Shown piece by piece: positions 25,451 to 34,787 of a stretch of 64,000 nucleotides of DNA. The position numbers were made by a program, and so were the translations under genes. The notes below the pieces were generated by a model that searched no databases, had not been told where the DNA came from, and saw only the letters and a program-made list of their open reading frames with translations. Position 1 is the first letter of the stretch; each line of letters starts with the position of its first letter. Source of the DNA: Leptospira haakeii (GTDB lineage: Bacteria; Spirochaetota; Leptospiria; Leptospirales; Leptospiraceae); NCBI RefSeq assembly GCF_002812045.1, contig NZ_NPEG01000013.1, positions 1 through 64,000 on the forward strand, read 5' to 3'.

Positions 25451-26197
25451 TCACTGGCTGGTTGTTGAAGAACCGGAAGGTATCGCGTTACTTGTACAGT
25501 TAATATCACCTTTAATAGAAACTGTAGGACCACTTGCAGTATTCGTATTATAACATTTTAAACCGTCTTGAGTATAACACATACTAGAAGAAGTAGCAGA
25601 AGTACAGTTAATAAAGTCCGTAGTATAACATTGGGTCAATGCAAGACCTGCAGATCCGGTTGTTACTTTATTTCCAACTAAATCTACTGTAACAGTTAGA
25701 TAGGAAAGAGCCTGGGTGCTGGAAGTTCCTGTATCCACAGGTACTCCACTTCCTCCCCAGAAAATTTTTCCATAGTTTGCAACTACTGGAGAAATCCCTA
25801 ATAGAGGTAGGCCTGAGAAGGAGAATCCTTGTTGGGCATCTACTGTTCCTTGGTTTTGGGTAGCATCGTAAACAAATTTCAAGGTTACGAAAGCTCCTGT
25901 AGTAAAATACATCCTGGAGTTGATCGTAAATAAATTGGTAGTGGAACCTGTACTTGTAGTAGTTCCGGTAGTTGTTCCTGTCCCGGAACTGGAATAAGGA
26001 GTTGCAGATCCGCAGTTGGAGGTCTTGTCCTTATCAATCTCTCCCTGGATAGGGAAGGTGGAACCATCGGTTCCTGTTACAGTAAGATCTACTTTATTAG
26101 TATCACCAGTATTACAAGACACAAGCACCGCGACCGTGGCGATTAGGCCGACAAATGCAGGGAATAATTTGGAAATAAACGGTTTGGAGAACGCCAT
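25451..26197 (-). CDS. Ser/Thr-rich lipoprotein of unknown function
   Basis: The 248-residue product has a lipoprotein signal (VAVLVSC, Cys28). A low-complexity GTTTGTTTSTG-type tract lies near residues 72-85, followed by a beta-rich domain and several cysteines near the C terminus (LTQCYTTDFINCTS, SSMCYTQDGLKCYN, INCTS). The paired cysteines suggest disulfides after export. No family recognised. Monocistronic, with a strong terminator. Confidence 0.6.
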   Translation of the reverse strand: MAFSKPFISKLFPAFVGLIATVAVLVSCNTGDTNKVDLTVTGTDGSTFPIQGEIDKDKTSNCGSATPYSSSGTGTTTGTTTSTGSTTNLFTINSRMYFTTGAFVTLKFVYDATQNQGTVDAQQGFSFSGLPLLGISPVVANYGKIFWGGSGVPVDTGTSSTQALSYLTVTVDLVGNKVTTGSAGLALTQCYTTDFINCTSATSSSMCYTQDGLKCYNTNTASGPTVSIKGDINCTSNAIPSGSSTTSQ

Positions 26198-26349
26198 AAT
26201 TCTAATATCTATCTTCGGAAAATCATGGTCAAGAATGAAATCTTGGGAACGAAAACTCGACCAGCTGGGCCTTAGACCCTGAAAACTGGCCGGGAGGTTC
26301 CACCATTGAGTTGACTAACCTTCTATTTTAGTTTCCGATCGTCCTCCTG

Positions 26350-27492
26350 ATGAACGTAAGGGCCGAATCTTATTCAGATTATAAACCAGGTGTTTTGGAA
26401 AAATGGGGGATCAAAATTCTCCAGAATTATGTCAATGAGGAGAAGGATGAAGAAAAGACTCTTGGACCAAGCCCTGACTTCTTCCCTAAAAGTACTAGGA
26501 TCATACGTTGGGCTTCCTTCTTAGGATTGCAGATAGGATTTTGGACCACTTATTTTATTATCTTAGTAGAAAAACTTTTTCCTGAATCACCTGAAACATT
26601 CTCTCCTGCATTTATAGAAAAATGGAGTTATGCAGGAACAGCACTCGCTATCGGGACAATTATAGAATTTTATCTACTTTATAAATTAGGATTATGGGCA
26701 GCGTATAAACTTACAAAACTTTCAGGGATACAATTGGAAGAAGATCCTGATCTTGTAACAGGAAACGCAAATTTACTTTCCAGAATGGCTTTGGAAATTC
26801 CGGACCCGGATCTAAAATTATTAGGGATAGATCCGCTAAGGCTCACTGACAAAAGAAGTTTACTCATACGAACATTCTTTTATAAGACCAAGGTTTTACT
26901 TTCCAACCTGCTCGCTAAAATTGTACTAAGAAAAATTCTAGCAAGAAACTCGTTGAGGGTATATGCAGATTATATTGCCGCTCCTATCACTGCGATCTGG
27001 GATGGAGTAGTTATGTATTTGATCTTAAAAGAACTTAGGATCAGATTACTTTCTAGGATCATCGCAAAAGAAGTAACAGACGAAATATTAAAAAATAAGG
27101 ATAAACTCAGCAAAGAGGGAAAAATTGCATTCTTAGCAGCAGTCGGGAACTCGGTAGTATTTACCCAAATATTCCATCCCAATTTGGAATACATGCTGAT
27201 CAAAATGCATAAAGGATTCGGTTTGGATTCTCATGATGGATCTTTGGATGATCTGGACACATTCGGAAGTTTGGTCTCCCAATTATCTAAGGAAGAAAAA
27301 AAAGCATGCTTGAGATTATTATGTATCGCATGTTCCTTCGACGGAAAACTATCATCGTTCGAAACAAAACATATTAAACGAATTCTGGGAGAAGAAGCGA
27401 AAGAGAATTTAGACTCAATTCGAATTCTTTCAGAGTATATCCGAAAAGGAAATTTAGAAGCTTGCAGAGAAAGGAGTCGCCTATTTTCCTAG
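26350..27492 (+). CDS. Membrane protein of unknown function
   Basis: The 380-residue protein has two strong membrane helices near 53-75 and 93-118 and a weaker one near 215. The C-terminal 75 residues (KKACLRLLCIACSFDGKLSSFE, then a helical region) resemble TerB-like domains, which is tentative. No named family. Its stop lies 44 bases before the MBL-fold gene, so the two may be an operon. Confidence 0.55.
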   Translation: MNVRAESYSDYKPGVLEKWGIKILQNYVNEEKDEEKTLGPSPDFFPKSTRIIRWASFLGLQIGFWTTYFIILVEKLFPESPETFSPAFIEKWSYAGTALAIGTIIEFYLLYKLGLWAAYKLTKLSGIQLEEDPDLVTGNANLLSRMALEIPDPDLKLLGIDPLRLTDKRSLLIRTFFYKTKVLLSNLLAKIVLRKILARNSLRVYADYIAAPITAIWDGVVMYLILKELRIRLLSRIIAKEVTDEILKNKDKLSKEGKIAFLAAVGNSVVFTQIFHPNLEYMLIKMHKGFGLDSHDGSLDDLDTFGSLVSQLSKEEKKACLRLLCIACSFDGKLSSFETKHIKRILGEEAKENLDSIRILSEYIRKGNLEACRERSRLFS

Positions 27493-27536
27493 AAGACGGA
27501 CTAGGCAGATCGATTTAGCCAAGGGAGAATTCGAGT

Positions 27537-28571
27537 TTGAAAATATATCACTATGACTCAATTCCAGATGTAAAAGAAATCGGGGACGGAATTTTTAAAA
27601 CGGAGATCCCTCAGCCGTTTTATGCACCAAATAATATTTATATCCTTCCAGACGGAGAGCCTGCACTTATCGATTCGGGTTATCTTGCCAATTTAGGAAT
27701 GCTCCAAAGAGCGCTGCGGAAAATTGGGCTTAGCTTAAATAAGATCAAACATATCTTTTATACTCATAATCATTTGGATCATCTTAGTGCAGTACTTACG
27801 ATCCGTTATTATACGGATGCAAAACTATACGCAATGAAAGGAATGGCATCCGGTATCGGAAACTATTTGGAACATGTGGAAATGTTCAATAGAGCTTCTA
27901 AACGATTGGTGTATAAGGGCCATAGAGTCCCGGAAGATCGTAAAAGAGAACTCGCAAGGATAGAAGAGGGAAATCTAAACTTAAGAAATACATTAAGTAG
28001 GGGAACTCGTATCGACCCTATCTTAAAATTCGATATAGAATTGGTAGAAGGAGACGTGATCCACGCGGGTGGAAGAGATATCGGGTTCTTACATACACCA
28101 GGTCATAATCTTTGGCATCTTACTCCTTATATCTTGGAAGAGAATATATTTTTCACCGGAGATTTGGTTTTACAGAACATCTCCTCTATTTATGCAGAGA
28201 TCGACGGGAACTTAGAGGATTATTACCGTTCCTTAGAAAGGATTTCTAAGATGAGCATCCGTAGATTATTACCGGCGCATGGACCGGAGCCGGAATCTCC
28301 TCAAAAAGCAATTAAACTTCTTCATAAAACATTACAGATCTTGGAAAGAGGTGTGATCCGCAGACTCAAGGAAAAAGAATACGATCTTTCTGCATTAACA
28401 TTAGAAGCAATGGGAGAAAAGGTCGCTAATTCAGGATATTATAATACTGCAATGGCGATCTTACATTCTATGGTTCGTAAGTTTATAGACAAAGGCTGGG
28501 TGGAAATTATAGAAACAGAACCACCTTACGAGACTTATCGATGGATCGGTGATCAAGAGCCACAGAGTTAG
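27537..28571 (+). CDS. MBL-fold metallo-hydrolase
   Basis: The 344-residue protein has the metallo-beta-lactamase signature THNHLDH, with further ligands in LHTPGHNLWHL, FFTGDLV and LLPAHGPEP. It should hydrolyse a thioester or other ester with two zinc ions. A C-terminal winged-helix-like region (residues 265-335) resembles LACTB2-type proteins. The start appears to be TTG, with GGGAG about ten bases upstream. Confidence 0.82.
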   Translation: MKIYHYDSIPDVKEIGDGIFKTEIPQPFYAPNNIYILPDGEPALIDSGYLANLGMLQRALRKIGLSLNKIKHIFYTHNHLDHLSAVLTIRYYTDAKLYAMKGMASGIGNYLEHVEMFNRASKRLVYKGHRVPEDRKRELARIEEGNLNLRNTLSRGTRIDPILKFDIELVEGDVIHAGGRDIGFLHTPGHNLWHLTPYILEENIFFTGDLVLQNISSIYAEIDGNLEDYYRSLERISKMSIRRLLPAHGPEPESPQKAIKLLHKTLQILERGVIRRLKEKEYDLSALTLEAMGEKVANSGYYNTAMAILHSMVRKFIDKGWVEIIETEPPYETYRWIGDQEPQS

Positions 28572-28588
28572 GAGAGCTACAAAGTTTT

Positions 28589-28701
28589 TTCACACAGAGA
28601 CACGAAGACACTGAGGGTATTATCAACTTTCCAAAAACTTTTCTTTGTGGCTCTGTGCCTCTGTGTGAACCTTGCCTGTGTCTCTTCAAACTTCGTGTCT
28701 C
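28589..28701. repeat. CACAGAG-type dispersed repeat with nested hairpins
   Basis: TTCACACAGAG (28589-28599) is inverted at 28659-28669, and GAGACACGAAG (28597-28607) is inverted at 28691-28701. The two stems share bases 28597-28599 and so exclude each other. The sequence is of the cacagagnca type found as scattered repeats in many bacterial genomes. Small open frames across it (HRGTEPQRK-like) are by-products, not genes. It reaches the stop codon of the convergent gene at 28700. Confidence 0.55.
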
Positions 28702-29470
28702 AAGTCTCGGGGATCACTTCTCCAAAAAAACGTGTCTCTTTGATTTTCAAGTTATACGATTTTATAAACAAAAGTTCTAGATTGACCACATCTTCTTTAT
28801 TATATTTTAAAAGAAGATCTAATGCGTCTTGGTCATCGTATTGAACATATTGCCACCATAATCGAACAGCGTCCGCGCCATTCACTTCATATGGAAGATC
28901 TCTTTTTATTCCTAGGGCCTTCTCACATCCTTTTAAACCTCCTTTGATCCCGAGGCTTCTGAGAATGTACATTAGATCCAAATGACGGTTCTTGAATTTT
29001 TTACCGAATTCTTTTTCTAAAAAAGGAACATCGAATGCAGCGCCATTATAAGTCACAAAGACATGAGAAGAAGAAAGTTCTTCCGGAAAATCATCCATAT
29101 TCCTTCCTCTCAGATATGTTTTGAAATTTTTACTATCGTATGTTCCTACAACAGTCACAAAGTCGCCACTTCCTAAACCGGAAGTTTCAATATCTAAGTA
29201 GAGAAGATTCTCTCTAATGGTCGGGAATAATCTCCATTTTTGTTGGTTGGGTAGAGCGAAGAAAAAATAATCCCAGTTTTTTCTATCCATTTCCTTTCTG
29301 GAAAAATCCAAAGAATCCAAAAGTAATCTGGAATGCATATCAGAAGGGGATTTTACTTTTTCTTTTAATACTTCTCTGAGTTCGTTCCAATGAAGAATTC
29401 CTTGGTCCCAGAGTTTTCCCTCTTCGATCACGTCGATGCCAGGGAGATGGCAGAATGTATGTTCTAACAA
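28700..29470 (-). CDS. RNase H-like exonuclease-domain protein (YprB-type)
   Basis: The 256-residue protein has a DEDD-type exonuclease core: YLDIETSGLG (first acidic pair), VTYNGAAFDVPFL, HLDLMYILRSLG, and YNKEDVVNLELL. This matches the ribonuclease H-like domain seen in YprB-type proteins. Nucleic-acid processing is likely but the target is unknown. It is the last gene of a three-gene operon with lnt and a LifO-like gene, 15 bases after lnt. Confidence 0.75.
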   Translation of the reverse strand: MLEHTFCHLPGIDVIEEGKLWDQGILHWNELREVLKEKVKSPSDMHSRLLLDSLDFSRKEMDRKNWDYFFFALPNQQKWRLFPTIRENLLYLDIETSGLGSGDFVTVVGTYDSKNFKTYLRGRNMDDFPEELSSSHVFVTYNGAAFDVPFLEKEFGKKFKNRHLDLMYILRSLGIKGGLKGCEKALGIKRDLPYEVNGADAVRLWWQYVQYDDQDALDLLLKYNKEDVVNLELLFIKSYNLKIKETRFFGEVIPET

Positions 29471-29485
29471 AGATCCCCCTTGGAG

Positions 29486-31255
29486 TTAACCCTTAGTTTT
29501 GAAAAACGCCCTTTTTCCTACAAGGAAGAATAACGTGAATACCAGAATTGTATAAAGATAAAAAGGAAAATTTCCCCATTCAGAATAGAATGTATTTCCA
29601 CCTTCTTTCAATTTTGTAGCAGGAAGTAAAAAGGATCTGGTATCTTTTTCTCCGTATCTTGTCGGATGATTTAAACTTCTGCCATAGGGATCCACTGCGA
29701 GTGAAATTCCTGTGACTGCGGGGCGCACTAAAGTAATTCCGAATTCTATGGCTCTAAATCGGACTGCTCCTGCATGTTGCCAAGCTTCCACCTCGGATGA
29801 GAACCAGGAATCATTGGTTGGATTAACGAAAAAAGTGTAAGTATCTTTGGAAGCGAATTTTACGGAATCTCTAACAAGATAAGAGAACATCGCCTCGTAA
29901 CAGATCAAAGGTAGGATTTGATAGGAAACATTTTCTTCTTTACCCGAGCTAGTTAAAATTGGACGGAAATGATCCGGATTTTGGATCAAAGGAGTTTCTT
30001 CTTCCGTAGGAAAAGAAGGAACTCTTACTCTTCTTAAGGAACGATTTCCCGTAAGAGGTTTAGGATCTCCTCCTGTAATATAAAAGGAAGTTTCCTTAAA
30101 TAATTTTCTCAAAAAAGGAAATGTAGACTCGAAAGGGATATATTCTCCGAAAGCGAGTAATCTTCTTTTATCATAACGTTCTACCTCGCCATCTGAAGAA
30201 GAAAGAAGGGTTACCTGATTTTTTAAACCTTCCGGAAAACGATTCAATTCATTGTATAAAATATCTGCCCCGGATTTATACGCTAGATACATTAGAGCAC
30301 CGTGGAATGTGGAAGAGTAAACTCCTTGTCCCGGATTTTCATTCGGAATGGTGCCATGAAATGGAACAGCTGACTCGGGCAAAAACAAAAGATCAGGAGG
30401 AGGGGAAGTTTCTAAAGAAGATCGAAGTCCTAACTCCAAGCTTGTGCTGATAGTTTGTCCTACAAATTCAGGATTTTCGGCCAGTTCTCTTTTGCCAGGA
30501 GAAGTATTCGGCTGTATTAGAACTCCTGAAAGTTTTAAGATCTCATCTTCTACAGCTGGAGTGGAATTAGGAACGGTATAATCAGGAGCGGAATAAAGTC
30601 TAAAACTGCCTAAGGTCCAAACAATTCCGAAAATAAGTATACCGGCGATCCCGTATTTCTTTAGGGAAGGATCCCTGATCAATACTAAAGAAGAACTTCC
30701 TAAGAGTAGAAAAAATCCTACTCCAAATATACCGGTCCAAGATGCGATCTGCGAAAAGGATAGATTTCCTTCCGCTAAATTTCCCCAGTACCAAGGGAAA
30801 AGTTGAGGCATGATCAGATCGGATAAAACTCCCCAGATAGGAAAGATTACCCAGCCGAATAGAGTAGATCTTTCCGGAGAGTTAATGTATTTATTATATA
30901 AGAATAAACTAAATTGCCATCCCAAGTAAAAGATGATCAGTTTAAAATGAGAGAAGATCCCGTACACAAGAAATAGGATCCAGGAAATGCCAGCACCTGC
31001 TCCTGAAATTGCAGAAATAGAGGAGGGGATCCAGAAAAACACGATCAGGTTAATGACCTGAGAGAGCCCTAATAGCCAGAAAATGACAGATTTAAGTTTC
31101 CATTCTCTTAATTCTAAAAATAGAATATATGCGCAGAATGCGGAGAGCCCTCCCGCAGGAAAAAACTCGAAGGGCTCCATTCCGAAAAGGATTCCGGACG
31201 CAATTCCGATCAGGTATAAAAATGGACGGATCGGATTTCTGGAAAATCGGATCAT
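29486..31255 (-). CDS. lnt: Apolipoprotein N-acyltransferase
   Basis: The 589-residue membrane enzyme adds the third acyl chain to lipoproteins at the inner membrane. Several N-terminal TM helices (1-220) are followed by the nitrilase-like domain: FLPESAVPF (catalytic Glu), ILPLICYEAMFS (nucleophile Cys), FVNPTNDSWF, and a final TM near 565-582. Its start overlaps the stop of the LifO-like gene by 4 bases (ATGA), so translation is coupled. Confidence 0.9.
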   Translation of the reverse strand: MIRFSRNPIRPFLYLIGIASGILFGMEPFEFFPAGGLSAFCAYILFLELREWKLKSVIFWLLGLSQVINLIVFFWIPSSISAISGAGAGISWILFLVYGIFSHFKLIIFYLGWQFSLFLYNKYINSPERSTLFGWVIFPIWGVLSDLIMPQLFPWYWGNLAEGNLSFSQIASWTGIFGVGFFLLLGSSSLVLIRDPSLKKYGIAGILIFGIVWTLGSFRLYSAPDYTVPNSTPAVEDEILKLSGVLIQPNTSPGKRELAENPEFVGQTISTSLELGLRSSLETSPPPDLLFLPESAVPFHGTIPNENPGQGVYSSTFHGALMYLAYKSGADILYNELNRFPEGLKNQVTLLSSSDGEVERYDKRRLLAFGEYIPFESTFPFLRKLFKETSFYITGGDPKPLTGNRSLRRVRVPSFPTEEETPLIQNPDHFRPILTSSGKEENVSYQILPLICYEAMFSYLVRDSVKFASKDTYTFFVNPTNDSWFSSEVEAWQHAGAVRFRAIEFGITLVRPAVTGISLAVDPYGRSLNHPTRYGEKDTRSFLLPATKLKEGGNTFYSEWGNFPFYLYTILVFTLFFLVGKRAFFKTKG

Positions 31256-32313
31256 TTACCTTGCAGACGTCTTTGGTCTTCTTCTAAGGCTTTTCTTCTA
31301 CCGTAAGCCTCTGCTTCTTCTTGGCCTAAAATTTTAACTCTGATCTCATTCAAAGCTTTATCTCTTTCTTCAGGTCTTGCAGTCGGATGAGCTTTGAGCC
31401 AAGTTTGTTCTTCTTGTGCGGTTTGATCTTCCCTCTTTTTCTCTGCGTCGATTTCTTTCAGGACCTTTTCGATCCTGTCAGCTCCGTCTTTTCCGAAATA
31501 TTTTTCGCGGATCGCACGAACCTGAGGATCTTTTTCAGCGGCAGATAATTTGTTCAGATCTGTTTCTTTAAAATAAAGTTCAGTTTCGTATTTATTGAAC
31601 TTAGGCTCTCTTTTATAGATCGTATTATAATAGTTTCCATAAACTCCCTTACGATATTCTTCATATCTCGCGAGCTTTTTATCTCCCGGGAGATTTTTGA
31701 CTTCGCTCAGGAATTGGTCATATCCATATTGGAACTCCTTCTCCGCTTCTTCTAATCCAAAGATCAGTTTAGCATCTTGGTCTGAAAAAAGTTCTCTTCT
31801 CTTCTTCTTTATGATTTCGTAAATTTCTTCCTGACTTTTGCCTTTCGGTTGTTCGAATTCTCTTAATACCATCTCATAAGAAAGATATTTTCTGAAAAGA
31901 CCAACGAGCCTTTCTCCATCCGCTCCAGGATATTGTTCTAAGATAAATGCTTTTACTATTTCATTACATTGTTCTGGAGTATAATCTGCAGGACATTTCC
32001 TTCTCAATTCCCAAAGAGAAGATACAAGATCCAATTCTCCATTCGCAGCGTATTTCAGGATCTCGTCATAGCTCAACCATTGGCCATCTTTATATAGTTC
32101 GCGAGAAGTAGCCATGATCTCCGGATTGATGATCCATTCTCCATTCTCATTTTGGGTCACAGTAAAGCCTGGAGAATCCCCTCCATCAAAACCGAACTCT
32201 TTGCCGGTTGAACCGGGTTCCCAAAGAAGGAATACAATCAACACTATAAGGACTAAAAAACCAGAGGCAAAAAGCCAGATTTTCGGGGGGATTTCTTTTA
32301 AACGTTCTAACAT
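31252..32313 (-). CDS. Lipase-chaperone (LifO)-like membrane-anchored protein
   Basis: The 353-residue protein has an N-terminal anchor (IWLFASGFLVLIVLIVFLLW, residues 13-32) and a periplasmic, highly helical body. Features resembling lipase foldases include RRELFSDQDAKLIFGLEEAEKE, IREKYFGKDGADRIEKVL and the final IRVKILGQEEAEAYGRR. The canonical RxxFDYxLSA motif is not clear. If correct it would help fold a secreted lipase, but no lipase gene is adjacent. Co-operonic with lnt. Confidence 0.65.
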   Translation of the reverse strand: MLERLKEIPPKIWLFASGFLVLIVLIVFLLWEPGSTGKEFGFDGGDSPGFTVTQNENGEWIINPEIMATSRELYKDGQWLSYDEILKYAANGELDLVSSLWELRRKCPADYTPEQCNEIVKAFILEQYPGADGERLVGLFRKYLSYEMVLREFEQPKGKSQEEIYEIIKKKRRELFSDQDAKLIFGLEEAEKEFQYGYDQFLSEVKNLPGDKKLARYEEYRKGVYGNYYNTIYKREPKFNKYETELYFKETDLNKLSAAEKDPQVRAIREKYFGKDGADRIEKVLKEIDAEKKREDQTAQEEQTWLKAHPTARPEERDKALNEIRVKILGQEEAEAYGRRKALEEDQRRLQGK

Positions 32314-32425
32314 TTGAAATATTTACCGGTTGGAAAGCATTGAAGGTATTGATTGGGCGTGAGAAGGCAAGAGTTTTTACGGAAAATAAATTGGCGATTC
32401 AGGTCCTTTTTTAAAAGATTCCTTC

Positions 32426-33451
32426 ATGTCTCTTCCTATTCTTTTTTATCCGGAAGGAACCGTTGGAGCTTCGGAAATTTTTTCTCATTTTCGGAACTTA
32501 GATGTGAGATCTTATCCTGCCAAATCTCCAGAAGAGATCGAAAAGTTTAAACCTACTGTATTAATTGCAAATACTAGACTCAAGGTGAATCGAGAAACTT
32601 GTAGGGCCTTCCCAAGTGTAAAAATTTTTGCGACTGTGAGTTCTGGAACAGATCATGTGAATTTTTCGGATCTAAAAAAAGAATCCAGAGTGTTCATCAA
32701 TTCCCCGGGAAGTAATGCGGGTTCTGTTGCTGAATATTGTTGGGTCTCTCTCCTTCATTTTTTTTCGGAAGAAGAGTTGAGAAAGAAGAATGTTGGCATC
32801 ATCGGCTTCGGAAATACGGGCAAGATGTTTGGCAAAATTTTAGAAGGGAAAAATATTCCTTACGTTTACAACGATCCTTTTATAAAGGACAGATCTGTTC
32901 CTTTAGACGAAATCTTAAAATGTGCTATTGTTAGTCTTCATGTGCCTCTTACTTCTGATGGTCCTTATCCTACAACGAACTTGCTGGATAAAGATAAAAT
33001 TTCCAAATTGAAAGAAGGTACACTTCTTCTGAATACAAGTAGAGGAGAAGTTTGGTCGGAAGAAACTTTCCAGACTATTTTGGCTAGAAAAGATCTATTC
33101 AAAGTGATGGATGTGTTTTCTCCGGAACCTCCTAAGGGTAAAATCGCAGAACAAATGGCGAGTTTGGAAAATTCGATTTTCACTCCTCATATCGCAGGTT
33201 ATAGCCAACTAGGGAGATTATTAGGCACTTATAGGCTTGCGGAGAAGTTATGTATATTATATAAGGAGAGTCCACTTCCGCCACTTTCCGAATTTTTAAA
33301 ATCGAATCAGCCGATTTCCACAGAAACTTTTTTGAAAGAAGAAGATCGGAATTTGAGAGACTCCTGGAAAAATCAGGACTGGGAATATTTTGAAAGAAGA
33401 AGGAACTCCTATCCGGTTAGAAAAGATCTTGGACTCTCGGATCTATATTAG
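32426..33451 (+). CDS. D-2-hydroxyacid dehydrogenase, PdxB-like
   Basis: The 341-residue protein has the NAD-binding VGIIGFGNTGKMFGKIL motif. Substrate-domain motifs VSSGTDHVNF and INSPGSNAGSVAEY, the arginine in LLLNTSRGEVW, and TPHIAGYS are also present. The AGY ending and the SNAGSVAEY element fit erythronate-4-phosphate dehydrogenase (PdxB), of pyridoxal phosphate synthesis, better than SerA; the family call is firmer than the substrate. Monocistronic. Confidence 0.72.
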   Translation: MSLPILFYPEGTVGASEIFSHFRNLDVRSYPAKSPEEIEKFKPTVLIANTRLKVNRETCRAFPSVKIFATVSSGTDHVNFSDLKKESRVFINSPGSNAGSVAEYCWVSLLHFFSEEELRKKNVGIIGFGNTGKMFGKILEGKNIPYVYNDPFIKDRSVPLDEILKCAIVSLHVPLTSDGPYPTTNLLDKDKISKLKEGTLLLNTSRGEVWSEETFQTILARKDLFKVMDVFSPEPPKGKIAEQMASLENSIFTPHIAGYSQLGRLLGTYRLAEKLCILYKESPLPPLSEFLKSNQPISTETFLKEEDRNLRDSWKNQDWEYFERRRNSYPVRKDLGLSDLY

Positions 33452-33492
33452 AGAATTCTATCGTTCAATTGCGGGTTTCATGGGTGAGGAGA

Positions 33493-34128
33493 TTATTTTA
33501 CTAACGCTTTCTCACCTGGAAACAAAAGATATTTAGGTCTTGTTTTAGCGAGAATATCATCTATTACGAAAACTTCTCTAGTACCTCTTTTTCTTTCGAA
33601 AGGAGCTTCGTATAAAAACCCTAAGAATACAAGTTCGGAGTTTTTATGAGTTACTAAATCATCCTGTCTTACTTTGCGAGTGATGTCCAAGGACAAGACT
33701 TTCCAACCTGAAAAATTAAAATGCGTGAGTAATATTTTTTTTTGGTCTAAGCTGGAATCTCTCACTAAAACAAAAAGAGAACCGCCTCCATCGTTTGCAT
33801 ATACATGGAACTTGAACTCTTTTACGAATTCTTTGGAAGACCAAGGTTTCTTGAATAAGATCTGAAAGGATTGGTTTTTTTCAGCGCTTAGTTCTACATA
33901 CAAAGATTTTTCGGATTCTCGTTCCGGAGTTCTAAACACAGTGGAAATCCTTACTTCAGGACTAAAATCAGGACCTAATTTTGCTTTTACGTTTTCTTCT
34001 CCAAAAACTTCGGTCTCAAAATCTTGGACCACGTATTCCTTATAAATCCCGGAAAGATCTTTGGATAAGATCGAGTTAGATAAGATAAAAATTCCACCAA
34101 GTATAAATAGTGAAAAAATCTTTCTCAT
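33493..34128 (-). CDS. FlaA-family flagellar filament outer-layer protein
   Basis: The 211-residue product has a signal peptide (FSLFILGGIFILSNSILS) and the FlaA core: DFETE near the start, then PEVRIS, KEFKFHVYANDGGGSLFVLVRDS and FSGWKVLSLDITRKV. FlaA proteins sheath the periplasmic flagellum of spirochaetes. It stands alone, not in a flaA1-flaA2 pair, so it may be a divergent paralogue. The start is uncertain: ATGs at 34191 and 34146 are also in frame, and 34128 gives the best signal peptide. Confidence 0.75.
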   Translation of the reverse strand: MRKIFSLFILGGIFILSNSILSKDLSGIYKEYVVQDFETEVFGEENVKAKLGPDFSPEVRISTVFRTPERESEKSLYVELSAEKNQSFQILFKKPWSSKEFVKEFKFHVYANDGGGSLFVLVRDSSLDQKKILLTHFNFSGWKVLSLDITRKVRQDDLVTHKNSELVFLGFLYEAPFERKRGTREVFVIDDILAKTRPKYLLFPGEKALVK

Positions 34129-34238
34129 GTTTTTTATTTCGGTCATATTCTCAAAAAAAACTAACATCCGGTTTATTTTTATAAGATCCATTTCTCTAAA
34201 AACTTGATGGAGTATCCGTCATTTCAAGAATCAGTACT

Positions 34239-34679
34239 ATGGATCCTTCAGAAGATTCTTATTTCCAAACTCGCTTGGAATTCGGGGACGCATTCCGTTC
34301 CGCTTTTCATGAGTTTTTCGGAGATGAGAAGGATTTACAATACGAATTATACGATCTAAAACCCGAAGGCTCCGGGCCCAAAGCAAAATGGGCTACCTTT
34401 TCCATTCGAAATCCATTAGGCGGTCGATCCATCGTATTTAGATTCGATCCTGATTCTGGGACCTTCTACGCTATGTTAAAAGTACAAGTGATTCCTGGGG
34501 AAGAAGATTGGAGTTTAGATTCTTTTTTTCAGAAAAATGGCTTTTCGGAAATCGGTTCTGTAGAAGTGCAAAATACTGCAGGGGAATGGCTTTTTCATTC
34601 TTTAGCCAGACATTATTTAGGGGTCATTTTTAGCCATTGCCCTCGTATTTTAGAGCCTGATTATAAGTTGGAACCCTAA
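34239..34679 (+). CDS. Small acidic cytoplasmic protein, unknown function
   Basis: A 146-residue protein without signal peptide or TM. It has alternating beta strands (WATFSIRNPLGGRSIVFRFD, FYAMLKVQVIPG) and a C-terminal helix with FHSLARHYLGVIF. No family recognised. Divergent from FlaA with a 110-base gap. Confidence 0.55.
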   Translation: MDPSEDSYFQTRLEFGDAFRSAFHEFFGDEKDLQYELYDLKPEGSGPKAKWATFSIRNPLGGRSIVFRFDPDSGTFYAMLKVQVIPGEEDWSLDSFFQKNGFSEIGSVEVQNTAGEWLFHSLARHYLGVIFSHCPRILEPDYKLEP

Positions 34680-34787
34680 ACTAATCTGGAACAAACTCTA
34701 TAAAATTCGACATAAATGGACTCTATATATCCTAAAAAAAGATGGGAAAGATCCTGAGGAAATTTGTTATTAAGTAAAGGCCCGGGC

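Noticed and set aside
28507..28689. Small minus-strand frame with HRGTEPQRK
   Set aside because: It is the translation of a dispersed CACAGAG repeat, not a gene.
28589..28701. CRISPR-like repeats
   Set aside because: The repeats are inverted, not evenly spaced direct repeats, and there are no cas genes in the window.
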